This document shows, piece after piece, positions 1 through 11,398 of a stretch of DNA of 64,000 nucleotides. The DNA comes from Wyeomyia smithii (Eukaryota > Arthropoda > Insecta > Diptera > Culicidae), in the NCBI RefSeq assembly GCF_029784165.1, contig NC_073696.1, forward strand, positions 260,692,494 through 260,756,493, in the 5' to 3' direction. Below the pieces are notes generated by a model. It made no database searches. It saw only the letters and a list, made by a program, of their open reading frames with translations, and was not told where the DNA came from. The translations under genes were made by a program, and so were the position numbers. The first letter of the stretch is position 1; every line of letters starts with the position of its first letter.

Positions 1-2040
1 AGGAACGGCGCCGCCGTTGCGGCGGCTTTTTGCTGCATTTTCATCCCTGAATTGCGCGCGGGGAACGGAGTAAAAGCGGTACGTAACAGCGTCAAACTTT
101 TACTATTACGATCAAGATGTCTCCCACGCTTCTGTGAGTTGGAAATATTAGATCGATGATTAATCGTACTTTTATAACAAGGTGCTGCTATTGAAATTTT
201 GAGGTTTCTTGTTCCACTCGAAAGACTTGAAACATAATCGTAATTAATTGTGTTCTTGAGTGTATGTTAAGTTCAAATATTTATTTTCGATCGCATCCTC
301 CGCAGTTTCAACACTGAAAGAATGCCTCAGCCTTCGTGGTGCAAACGAAGCCACCCAATAACCCCAGTTCAATCGCACCGCGTTCGTCAACTTTTGTAAA
401 AGTAATTAAAAATCTGCTGCGAGACTGCACGTTAAACAGCCTTCCTACCCCGAGTGAAGTCGCTCCGGGGCAGCCGATGGTGGCGTGCTGCTCTGCCTGG
501 CGAACCCGATTGCATAGTTTCCATTGCAAAATTTAATTAATTTAGCACACAAAGCGCAAGACGATTGCATTCCCTTGGTGCGCTTCGGCATCTCTCTGCA
601 CACCGACCGGCCGGATTGCAGCATCCCTTTCCAGCAAACGGTCGCGAAATTGTCGGTATTCGAGAAACTTTTGCTTTCAATTATTTACATGGTCTTGACT
701 GACGGAAAGGCGAAAGAACGTCCACAACGTCTTTGTTCCATCTGGCAAGATTCGAGGGCTCCTCACGCTTGGCGCTATTCATTAGCCGGCCCACTTAGGA
801 CTTGGCTGAGTTTCGACTGGAACGAGAAGATGGATCGTCTACAGATTCGAGATGCTTTTTGCAAGTGCTGTACCAAAGAGAATTTTGACTTCCACTGTAA
901 TAATCCGAGGTTTAAACAGTACGATGCCTTCGTGTTAACCTGTCATGATTTACCAATCCATTCAGCTTATATTTCTTCAGGTTTTCTGCACATCAATAAA
1001 AAATCACCTTGCATAGCAAATTACCTTCAAACAATACCATTTACGCTTTGCACCAAGAGTGAACAAAGTTTTTTAAAGCCTTTTATCCTATGCCGGAGCT
1101 CGTTCCACTTGGTGCAGTGAAGCTTTCAAGATGGTGTCTTCTGATAGTTGTCATGTTGACAACTATGTAGCCAGCCTGTGCACACGAGGACTGTGCAAGA
1201 TTAAACACCCAACTAGGCAAAAAAACTGTAAAGTAGTCTAAAATGATTAGATCACAGCACGGCATTAAGTAATTAGCAAAATCTATGAGTAGGATACGAG
1301 ACGTGACCGAAGTATTGACGTGTGGAATTTCGAAAATGTACACTCTCATTCAAATTGCTTATCTCAATTAGGAACTAATCTAAATTTCAATATTATGAGT
1401 CTTCTGGAGAAAATTAACATAACAGCGTTTGTTAAAAAAATCACTATTGAGAGTAAGTGACATGCTTATTATTTGTCCGTGCTTGTGTGTATGTAGTTTT
1501 AATCCTTTCTTTAAACGCTCACTGCTTAAAATCTCGTTTCTCTAGCTCCGCTTAATACCATTTATAATTCACTGGAACGGTTTCAATTAAATGTCACTCT
1601 GACCAGTTCTATTGTTTTTGCCATGATGAAGTTCTCTGGATTCTGTAGAATTCAACGTAAGGGAAGAATTGAAGGGGAGTGTGGGAGCAAACCCTTACTT
1701 TAATCCATTGACATCCAATTTTTTTTCTGCTAGTCCTTGAACATCCGATTTTTAAAGCGGAGACTTTATAGTAGAGCTCAATGAAAGCCTATATTCATGT
1801 AATTTTCCATTATTATGGTTAGAAGCTCCTTATTTTTTTTTTTATTTTTTCCATCCAGTTTTAATATTTATAATACCTAAAGCATGATTATACTTATGGA
1901 TAAGATTTGTTCATACAAATTTGTTCAAAACGTAAAAATTTTTAGATGGTTAGACTCGCTTCTCGCAAATACTGTTACACTAGTACTGAATCCCTTTTCC
2001 TCCTGAGTATATTTTTCCTAAAATAATGATATATACGACA
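1..2040. other. No recognised gene; one unexplained open frame
   Basis: The first ~80 bases are GC-rich; the rest becomes AT-rich. A 198-codon open frame runs on + from 524 to 1120, but it opens at a TTG, its first ATG is about 56 codons in, the peptide is cysteine-rich and resembles no family I know, and no splice or domain signal supports it. I treat it as probably non-coding. Nothing else is seen. Confidence 0.4.
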
Positions 2041-2045
2041 CCAAC

Positions 2046-2390
2046 ATGACGCTACGAACTAAAAAATTGCTGCCTGATGCCATTTTGATATCCGAAATGG
2101 CGAGTTATTGCTTATGGACTAAAAATTTAATATATTCCCCAATTTATGGGCAAGGTCCCTCCAGAAACGGAAAGTCGATGTTCGGTGCCATTTTGAATTT
2201 CAAGATGGCGGCTTTTGGTTTCTGGAAAGCTAATAAAGCTTGAGAAGATTTTCAAATACTACCCAACATTAGTATTTCTAGAACCGGAATGATGCCATAA
2301 CATCAAATATTTCGTCCGACGCCATTTTGAACTTTAAGATTCAGTTTCTACTTTACGAACTAATTTCATTTTTTGTCATATTGACTTACA
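2046..2390 (+). repeat. Helitron-type internal repeat fragment (GCCATTTTGAA motif)
   Basis: The motif GCCATTTTGA occurs three times, each followed by a related stretch (ATGGCG or AAGAT) and a variant of the phrase TTTCTGGAAA or CAGTTTCTA. The same phrases occur inside the two Helitrons of this window (near 4455-4500, 4775-4795 and 37545-37575). I infer a decayed relative of those Helitrons. No terminus of its own was found. Confidence 0.4.
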
Positions 2391-2595
2391 TTTTAAGTTT
2401 AGTAAAGCGGGCAATGTATGTAGTTTCGCGGGAATGCGAAGATGAACGGGAAAAGAAGGTGTGACTAGAATTAGAAAAAAAAATTTCTGGACGGACGAGG
2501 GAAAATTTTTTCTAATTCTAGTCACACCTTCTTTTCCCGTTCATCTTCGCATTCCCGCGAAACTACATACATTGCCCGCTTTACTAAACTTAAAA
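2391..2595. repeat. Perfect inverted repeat (90-bp arms) foldback
   Basis: The arm 2391-2480 is the exact reverse complement of about 2506-2595, with a spacer of only ~25 bases. I read no mismatch across the arms, which begin TTTTAAGTTTAGTAAAGCGG and end TTAGAAAAAA. The bases just outside the right arm (TTCAGTTTCTA) repeat a sequence at 2339-2349 just before the left arm. It may be a very young foldback MITE, a template-switch inversion, or an artefact of sequencing or assembly. A transcript would make a long perfect double-stranded RNA. Confidence 0.85.
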
Positions 2596-2599
2596 TTCA

Positions 2600-3056
2600 G
2601 TTTCTAGAAAGCTACAAACACTCAATTATCGGTAGTTCTGTAAACAAAATGACATTCAGAAACTGGAAAATGATGTCCATTAGATTGATATAGCAAAATA
2701 TTGGACCAAAAATTGCTCGAAAAAAGGTTTTTCTTTAATCGATATTATTTACATATAGTGTCCAAGCAGGCGTTTCGAGCGTAAAACACGTTGAGGAAAA
2801 CAGTTTAAGGTAAACTGTCGGCAAAAGAAGTTGATTGGGCTAATAGATCGAAGCAGACTGAACCTTTATGAATTTTTGTATTTAAAAGTAAAAGTATATA
2901 TGTATCATCATCCTTCCAGAATGGATGAACTAATTATATCATACTTGGCATAAGTGTTTCATGATATGAGAGAACAGTTTTAGTGCTATAGGGTGTATTT
3001 CTTCAAATTTTTGGAGCTATCTTTGCATACGTGCATGAAATAAGGCTACAGTACAG
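2600..3056. other. No feature recognised
   Basis: AT-rich sequence between the foldback and the Helitron; I see no open frame or repeat structure. Confidence 0.5.
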
Positions 3057-3174
3057 TCTACTTTGTAAAAAGGGAATTCCGTAACGTTTGATCTTATTGA
3101 TGTTATTGCTTCCGTTTCAGTGGTGTACAGTCACCACCATCATTTGAAATCGTTCTAAATCAAAAAAATAAGCG

Positions 3175-3540
3175 GTGACATGTGGGTTTCTTACATGAAA
3201 ATGTTTGTTAACGTTCAGGAAAGACATTTGGGGAAAAATAAAAAGTATCTGATTACTAAAACTTGAGATTTATTCACAAAACTACGTAAAACAAGCAAAA
3301 ATATGACTTTTTATGCTGAATTTGCCTCTAAATCTAATTTCAAAGCGATGACATTTGATTCTTTTTTCACTAAAATGTTTGTTAACGTTTAGGAAAGACA
3401 TGTGAGGGAAAATAATTAGTATCTGATTACTAAAACTTGAGATGTTATTCACAAAACTACGTGAAACATGCAAATTTATGACTTTTTATGCTGAATTTGC
3501 CTCTAAATCAAAATTTAAAGCGATGACATGTGATTGATAT
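3175..3540 (+). repeat. Two ~180-bp Helitron tandem units
   Basis: Two successive units share AAAATGTTTGTTAACGTT, CTGATTACTAAAACTTGAGA and TTATGCTGAATTTGCCTC. Further partial units lie at 4560-4710, and about six units in reverse orientation lie at 37990-39030 in Helitron copy 2. Unit number differs between copies, so the array expands and contracts within the element. Confidence 0.8.
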
Positions 3541-3572
3541 TGTTTTTAGCACATTTTGCATGTTGTAGGATG

Positions 3573-3745
3573 AGTACAACGGTACACCGTGCCCCAGAGC
3601 TGAGTCAAAAAAAAATTCCAGTTCGAAAAGATTCTCGACCTGATCGGGGATCGAACCCGATATCACAACCGTGTGGGAGACAATCGACATCGCTAACAAC
3701 AGAGCCACGAGGACCATATACAGCATACAGAACACAGAAAATCAC
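3573..3745 (-). mobile_element. tRNA-derived SINE
   Basis: Read on the minus strand, a box-B sequence GGTTCGATCCC sits in a perfect 5-bp T-arm (TCGGG/CCCGA), with an A-box-like TGGCTCTGTTGTTAGCG upstream. The acceptor halves do not pair (GGTCCTC versus the bases after the T arm), so it is not a functional tRNA. It is inserted inside Helitron copy 1. The head is typical of tRNA-related mosquito SINEs such as Feilai; I cannot name the family with certainty. Confidence 0.65.
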
Positions 3746-4055
3746 TTGAAAATACTTTTTTTTTAATTTATACGTATTATACGTATACATGCGAAATCTT
3801 GACATTTTATGCGCAATCAAAATTCAATTATTTGTGTTTTTTTTTTAATACAATGTTCGTTGTTCTTTCACCATTTACATTTTTTTTTGCAGAATAATCC
3901 ATTTCTCAAGCATAAACATTTTACATTTCTGATGTTTTCGTAGTTTTGTGAATAGTTACATATTACGGCATTCGATTTACTTTTGTACTTTTGAATTTGA
4001 ATTTGATTTTTATTAGAGAGCTTTTAACCAGAAGGTCATTCAGCTCTCAACCTTA

Positions 4056-4309
4056 GGCGTCGTACACAAATTACGTAACGCTAATGATCTAGATTTCAGA
4101 CCCCCTTCCCCCCTATGTAACGATAGGTAACGTTCGTTATGACTCCCCCCCCCCTAAAATTACGTAACGCTGATCAAATTTTCAATTTCGAGCAAACATC
4201 ACAGTTACGTAACTGTCTCTACTACCCCCCTCCCCCCTACGTAACAATAAGTAATGCAGACTCAAACCCCTCCTCCCCTTCATGCGTTACGTAATTTGTG
4301 TAAGACGCC
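4056..4309. mobile_element. MITE, 254 bp, GGCGTC termini, TTA duplication
   Basis: The ends form an inverted repeat: GGCGTCGTACACAAATTACG at the left and the reverse complement of GGCGTCTTACACAAATTACG at the right, flanked by TTA on both sides (4053-4055, 4310-4312). The interior has C-rich tracts and repeated ACGTAAC motifs. A partial relative occurs near 55670. It lies within Helitron copy 1, so it entered after or travelled with that element. Confidence 0.8.
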
Positions 4310-5024
4310 TTACTGTTTTACTTTTTTTACGTTAATCCAAACTAGAACTCTTGGGACATTTAGCTGGAGGAAAGGTTAAGATTCATTGGTTTGAATATCA
4401 ATAAAGAGGCAGCTTAAGCGTTAAAAATCTTTAATTTTCTTATTTTCTACGAAGTTTTGTGGATTAAAAAATGGCGACTTCCGGTTTCAGGAAACTAACC
4501 TAAAGTGATATTTGGCCAACAATTCCAATACTTCCGAAAGTGGAACTCCATACGTTGTTTTATAGCGATGACACGTGTTTTTTTTTCATTAAAATGTTTG
4601 TTAACGTTCAGAAAAGAGATTTGAAGAAAAATAACAAGTATCTGATTACTAAATTTGAGATATTATTCACAAAACTACGTGAAACATGCAAATTTATGAC
4701 TTCTAAAATGATATTTGGCCAACAATTTCAATACTTTCGAAAGTTGAACTCCATACGTCATTTTTAAATCCAAAATGGTGACTTCCAGTTTCTGTAAATC
4801 AGCCCCAAATCACAAAAAACAATCCAATACGGGTATTTCCGTTCTGTGCGTTCTCAGAATATTGAAGTACCTAAAGTGATTATGGAAGTATAAGATGTAA
4901 ATTATATTTTTGAAGTGAGTTGAGCTAATGCAGCAATGAAATATAAAAAAAACTATCTTTGACACCTTTGATCCCGAGCATCGCCGGGAACGTTCAACTA
5001 GTTTTCAATAACTCGAAAACGGTA

Positions 5025-5815
5025 CCTTGGAATGGGGTGAAATTGATCACCGGAAAATTCGTGATAAAAAATACTAATCAAAAGATATTGCTCTTACAAC
5101 ACTAGGCAATGTTAACGTGTCCTTAAACGCAACTTTTGCAGGATTCACATACCTGTCAAAGTTAACCCTTGCATGTCCGGTGCAATTTTTCATATTTTCG
5201 AAAAAATTTCTAACTCAATCTTAACTCAATCAAATTTGATCAAACAAATTTCTAAATAACAAAAAAAAGTATTGAATTTCCATAAAGTAATCTTAGTTGA
5301 GGGTTAATTACGTTAAATTTGGAGAAGTGAGTACAGTTTGATAAATGCTCAAAAAATGTAATTTTCAACAATGATCATTCCATACCATTAAAGAAATACT
5401 GATGAATTCGCAGGAAACCAAAAAGTTTTTTAATTTCAGAGCTAGTTTTTGAGCTTTTGCAACAAACCCAATTGAAATCGGTCTAACGACGATCAAATAA
5501 GAGTAAATTTAGCAACAAGCAGCTCGTGAGCCAAAATTAACAATTTTAACCTGACATATCGTTATTTTCGTTTCCAAAAGAATGTATGGATTTCAATGGT
5601 GATCAATTTCACCTCAATTCACCTCATAGTACCTTACAGAATTATCGAATTTATTTCATGAAGTAGACGATAGAAATTTCACCAATAGCCATAGTGGTTT
5701 ACTGGAGCACATACCAGTACTTGTTTCAAAATTATACTTTTTCGGGAAAAATGTACATGAAGCTAGTTAATTGGAAATTGTTATAAAAATTGATCAATTT
5801 CACCCCGTTTCATGG
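5025..5815. mobile_element. 791-bp TA-flanked MITE (GGGGTGAAATTGATCA ends)
   Basis: Left end CCTTGGAATGGGGTGAAATT and right end, reverse complemented, CCATGAAACGGGGTGAAATT form ~27-bp terminal inverted repeats. TA flanks both sides (5023-5024, 5816-5817), as in Tc1/mariner-type insertion. The flanks join seamlessly into a sequence found uninterrupted at 18856-18882, so the target duplication and both boundaries are verified inside this window. No transposase frame is present. Confidence 0.88.
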
Positions 5816-6030
5816 TACAAGACATCGACTTCATTCCAATCACGTTTTCCGTTTTGGGACACAAGTAATTATATATCAGTTTTTAAAAACAATCCCAATT
5901 TTTTGTGTGAATAATGAATAATTTATAACAAAGTATTTTAGCCTTTAGAATGACCACTATCATATTCAGTCAAAGTTCAAACGATGAGGGACGGTTTTCT
6001 TCCATATTTTTCCATCTCAATGCAGTCATT
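5816..6030. repeat. Fragment of the CACTAAGGTCGC MITE interior
   Basis: Together with 5002-5024 this stretch aligns with 18856-19075, the interior of the MITE at 18818-19141; shared phrases include AATCACGTTTTCCGTTT and GGCCACTATCATATTCA-like text. The left end was cut off at the Helitron and the right terminal repeat is missing, so it is a truncated copy. Confidence 0.7.
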
Positions 6031-6101
6031 ACAAATCGAATTAATTGTAGGTAGTCTTGAAAATAATTTGAAAAAAAAATAATCTTTTTGAAATAGGTTT
6101 G

Positions 6102-6124
6102 ATTCCTCTCTCTCTCTCTCTCCT
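6102..6124. repeat. (TC)n microsatellite
   Basis: A short run of about nine TC units. No other feature is seen from 6130 to about 6810. Confidence 0.9.
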
Positions 6125-6813
6125 CAAAAAGGCATCGTAAGTTTTCTCACTACCCCAACCCCAGCCCCCAACCTTATTCAAGATTTGCTATCTGAGGAAT
6201 TGAATTTGACAAAATGTTTAAATTTAACAAATAAAAGAAAAATCGCAAATCTTTTTAGAATTTGAAAACCAAACACGTTAACCAATTCAGTTTACATCAT
6301 GTAATCATTCAACTGAATAAAATTCGCCGATTGCCCGAGGTTCAACTTTTAAAATTTCAGCGAGATATTCTTCAACTGATTTTTATTTTTCTATAGAGTT
6401 TTTGCTTTGCATGTCACGTTTTTTATCGGTGATTCCATTTCTTGTCTTCTCAATGTTCAGTTGACTTCGTCAATAAAGAAGAGACCTTGTGAAGTTGGTT
6501 TTAATAAATTGTTCATTCCAAATAAATTGAAAGGTAACAAATTCTATTACACCACACCTGATTTTTCAAGGCAAAAAGTACTAATAATGTAATTTCTGTA
6601 AATATGCAAGATGTGCGAATTCTTTATGAGAAGTGTACCCTATCTCTTTACTGCATACAAGGTGCCGCAACCTCTTTTTTTTTGAGATTTGGACCACTGC
6701 GACCACTATTTTGATCTTTTGTTGTATACCTATTCTTTAGTCTAGGTACTCGTGGTAGACATATCACTGTTGATGTAAGTGATCGTCGTTGTCATTTTGC
6801 ACCTCATTAGGAT

Positions 6814-9061
6814 TTGCAAAGGCTCGATAGTTCCTTTTCGCAATCTCTTGGTTTCAACTCAGCCTGTGACGGTTCTCTTCAGTTTTCTTTACCCTGTAAG
6901 AATAGACATAAATTATTGAGAACTGGAGCAGAGTGTTCAAAGCCCCTGGAAAGGAGGATGGTTGTAATAGCTCTTATCCATGGCTGTTACGTAGTATCTA
7001 ATGATTATACCCATAAGGTAAGGTGTAATTCAGCTTGTATCGAGAGGAATGGTAGGGGAAGAGGGGTAAGGGGTTTAATAAATCCAACCACTAACGGAGC
7101 CTATGAAATACCTGGCAACTTCCACAGTACTTTATCTTCACTGCATTAGGCTATTTGTGTTACGCACCGGACCTTTCTTTCGTGGCAATCTCGTAGGATC
7201 AAAAATGGACTCAATCAATAAAAATGCATTAATTTCAAACCCGGGCTCCGGCAACTTTACTCTGCCAGAACAAATGGAGTCAAAAAGCTCCATGGGCAGC
7301 CGCGCGCAACAGGCAGAACCTGGCCTTCGGTTTTATCACTAGTCCTTGGTTCACTTAGCAGGAAAGGGGAGAGCCCGACGGTCTGTCTTCCTGATCCCGA
7401 GTCGAAACCGGAGGGCGGCGCCTGATGAGATTCGTACTCACGCAAGGAGGCCACTGGCTTGTTTCGTCAACCAGTCAGCCAGACTGACTGCTTAGGTCAG
7501 GTCACAACCAAGCGACAACGGTCGACTGTGACAGCGTCGCCAAAAAACCTCAGGTTTTTGCGTAAGTCAAAAACTGTTCGCGACGCCATTCTGAACTGAA
7601 TCCTTCGCCAGCAATCACTCGCTAAACTGGGGGAGGAAGCGCACATTCATGTATTTTACACAAAGGACCTGCCAAAAGCCCTAAGATTGATAGAGCAGTC
7701 CCCGTACAGTGTGGATACCATAAATGAGAGAATTCTCTGTCTACTCCATAACCAGACGTACATGGATACATGGCGAGTATGCCATCGTAACGTTACTGGA
7801 AGGTGGAGCTGAACCAACAGTCTTCCAACGGTATAAAGCTTCCGGCTGAACTACAAGTACGACAAGGCACGCATGCGGTAGGTTGGTAGGAAGTCTTCGA
7901 ACACAGGCGTGAAAAGCTCTGTTGCAAAAGCAGGAAAGGTACGTTCGAAGACTCCTTCAGAGAGTGCACCGCTCGCGAAAAAGGTTCCGCCAACAAATCG
8001 AAAGAGGAGTATGCGGGAGCATCTAACTAGTCGCAACCCTCAGAGCCGAAATTCGACAAACGTCCAGAGTTCTTTGCAAGTGACCTATAGGAGGATCAGG
8101 AAAGCTTTTACGTCAAACTGTCTGTCGTGATGTGCCCTGTTCAACAGGGCTAAAATCACGTCAATCCGGGAAAAAGCGATGTCCAAAGATCATACCAATG
8201 GTCTGGGGCAATCGAAAAAGGAAGATGGAAGTATGACTGTTACGCCTAGAGAAACACTGTATGTTCTTATGCACTTTCACTCTCCTGGCTCGACAGTGGC
8301 CTCCGAGTCGAATGCTGAAAAGCTACAGAGTCACGGATCCAGACGCATGACGTCACGTGACTCCACAGGGCTCGTTTGTCGACTGTTCACGAAGACTTCT
8401 ATCAAATGGGCACTAAGTTCTTTGGAACCTATGAAGTGACCAGGACCGGATGGCGTTCTACCAAGTTTTCTGCAAAAATCAGACGGAGTCATCATGTCCG
8501 AACACATCAACTTTTTTCGAGCTTGCTTCACTCTGGGAACGTTAAGGTGGTGTTTATACCAAAACCAGAAAAAAAAGACAAAACATTGCCCACAGCTCTC
8601 AGACCTACAATTCTGACGTCAACTCTTCTCAAATTGATGGAGAAAATTACGGATAGCATCAATACGCAGTATCTACTGAAACCGCTTTGCATTGCCTTGT
8701 GACGAGGATCGAGAAATCACTGAAATATAAAGGGACTTTTCTTGATATTGAGGGAGCTCTCGATAACACGTCCTTTCCATCAATTTACACGGCTTTACAA
8801 AAAATAAAGGAGTCAACAATGCTACAATGAGCTGGATCCAAGCAATACTTTCGAGCAGAAAGATAACAGTTGCATTCGGAGATACGTCCGTCACAATAGA
8901 GGCAGTGAAAGGGTGTCGTCAGGGGGAGTTCGCTCTCCACTGTTATGGTCACTTGTGGTAGACGTTCTCCTAACCAAGCTATCGCAACTAGACTACGAAA
9001 TCCTTATTTTTCGGGGAAAATATGATGCACTTTATCTAGTCGTATACAAATGGCTCTTAAC
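6814..9061 (+). mobile_element. LOA-clade LINE, 5' part (degraded)
   Basis: This is the 5' and central part of a LOA/R1-type non-LTR retrotransposon. A plausible 5' UTR leads to an ATG at 7205 (MDSINKNA...), which opens a broken ORF1. From 8180 pieces of ORF2 appear in shifting frames: a stretch reading PGPDGVLPSFLQKSDG, then VKVVFIPKPEKKDKTLP, then FLDIEGALDNTSF (RT catalytic region A) and SLVV. Stops and frameshifts are frequent. RT reading runs into a hAT-like element at 9062 and resumes at 17902. I infer a single old copy. Family assignment is from remembered RT motifs of mosquito LOA elements. Confidence 0.7.
8179..9061 (+). pseudogene. Reverse transcriptase fragment of the LOA LINE
   Basis: The fragment covers the linker and finger/palm part of the RT. 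Recognisable blocks in order are the PGPDGVLP block (~8440-8480, reached through a stop), FIPKPEKKDK with ALRP (8550-8615, the RT motif normally reading K..YRPISL in other LINEs), LMEKITDS, and DIEGALDNTSF (~8740-8770, carrying the first catalytic Asp). The order and spacing fit LOA/R1 RTs. At least four frame changes and several stops make it non-functional. It ends exactly at the hAT terminal repeat. Confidence 0.7.
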
Positions 9062-9539
9062 CAGGGCTGCTGAATATCACTTCGTTGCATTCGTATTCAT
9101 TCATTATTACCGAAGCACAACAACACGTGGCAACAGTGTATTCACTCAGCAATGGAAACAACGCCCATAGTGAACTGAACTGTTATGAGTGGCTTGTGGG
9201 CGATGAATAGTTATTAAAACGTAATATGATTACCTTCGTGTTTGATTCGTATTGGCTACGATTTACTCAAGTCATCCGAAGCGATATTGAGCGATCGGAT
9301 GGGAATACATCGTTTCAGAAGCCTTTGTGACTCAGATCAATGCCGTGCCGCAATGATGCTTCGGGGCGAATCCAAACGAAAAATGAAAATTGCCGAGGAA
9401 GAAGCTTATACTGGCGTGGGCTAGGATTTTGACGTAAGCGCTAAAAGCACAAAATCGCTACAGATCTAAATCGTTTGCAAAATAACAGAAGCGCTTTATT
9501 ACGCAAACTGATCTGATAGAATCTGAGTAAATATGATGA

Positions 9540-10480
9540 AAAACATACCCCATTGCTTTAACACGTTTATTTATGTAAACGCATTGAGTTTTAATGCCAA
9601 CGTCACTTCTCTTGCAAAACAGCAAAACCATTTCAAAGTTTTGTGTGTGTGTGTTTGTGTGTGTTTTTACAATTCATCTCCCACTGGCCGGCAGTGCTTT
9701 TATGTAAAAAACCTATCTGTATCTATTTCTATTTAAAGCTGATTTTTTTTTATTGATTTTTTAATATATTACATAATACAGAGATGCAAATATTTTTAGC
9801 CCTGGAGATGAAAGGTGACAGCTCTAGTGTTCATCCAACGACCCATTTCAAGAATGCCTGGTAATACACGTACATTCCGAGATCGTCTTCATAAACACTA
9901 AGCCCCGCATGAATACGTTGTTATATCTATTGGACATAACATTGTATTCACACTTCCAGACTAATTTACATTTGTGGCTCGTATTTAATATTACTTGATA
10001 ATACAGTTACAGTTCAGAACGATCTTACCAACGTCTTCTTAAAGAAATTCTTCGCTATTAGTGTACAGATTCGAATCTGCCCACGTTTTCCATGGCAGCT
10101 AATTAGTTTACCCGCCACCGAACGGCGGTGGCGCTGCGAGCGTATCAAATTTTACTTCTTGGTCGATGAGTTTTGTGGCTGGTTCAAGTGCTCCTCAAAA
10201 ACATAACACTCCGAATATATAGTGATACTTATCCTGCCCAGAACGGTCCGTTGATGCTCTTGTTCACTTTTCTAGATATCAGAGGAACCCGAACTTCGCG
10301 ATTTCACCAATTACTTCATTTTTATTCCACGGGAAACTGCCTTCATCACTAAAATTTTACGTTGAGGTAGAACGCGCACAACACTCAGTTGGCCTTGTTG
10401 CCAGTCCCACTCAGCAAAACCATTTCAAAGTTTTGCACTGAAAGTGACGTTGGTACGCCTGAATAGTCTAGTTTGCCATG
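9540..10480. repeat. Dispersed repeat with inverted AAAACCATTTCAAAG segments
   Basis: The phrase GCAAAACCATTTCAAAGTTT occurs near 9622 and again near 10415, flanked by CCAACGTCACTT at the left and AAGTGACGTTGG at the right. This is an inverted arrangement suggestive of a TIR repeat of ~0.86 kb. A (GT)n run lies at 9642-9665. No coding sequence is seen. Confidence 0.4.
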
Positions 10481-10724
10481 CGTACTGGTCGGTAGTCAGC
10501 AGAGAGGATATAAATAAAATTATGCACTCCACAAGCATGATACACTATCGTATTCGTACCTCAACGTCACTTCTATGTAAAGTGGCGCTGACGTCACTTC
10601 TTATTCTTGATATTTCTCAGTTATTTATCAAAATTTTTGGAAACGGCAAGGTGATTTTCTATATTATAGTAATATGTAAAAAAATTAAATTCGAAAATTT
10701 GGCGCTTACGTAAAAATGCAAGCC

Positions 10725-11398
<674 letters not shown>

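Larger units (their letters stand above)
3057..5001 (+). mobile_element. Non-autonomous Helitron, copy 1
   Basis: The element begins TCTACTTTGTAAAAAGGG and ends with a short hairpin (TCCCG...CGGGA, 4974-4989), a spacer of 8 bases and CTAG at 4998-5001, followed by T. TC at the 5' end, a 3' hairpin and a CTRR terminus without terminal inverted repeats are the family hallmarks of Helitrons. The same two ends, in reverse orientation, bound copy 2 at 37336-39129. Internally it holds two ~180-bp tandem units, a SINE and a MITE. No Rep/helicase frame is present, so it depended on another element for movement. The base before the 5' TC is G, not the usual A. Confidence 0.8.

Noticed and set aside
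524..1120. 198-codon open frame on +
   Set aside because: No ATG until ~56 codons in, no domain, cysteine-rich random-looking composition, no splice context.
3573..3745. Possible tRNA gene on minus strand
   Set aside because: The T arm is good but the acceptor halves do not pair and the D arm is poor; better explained as a SINE head.
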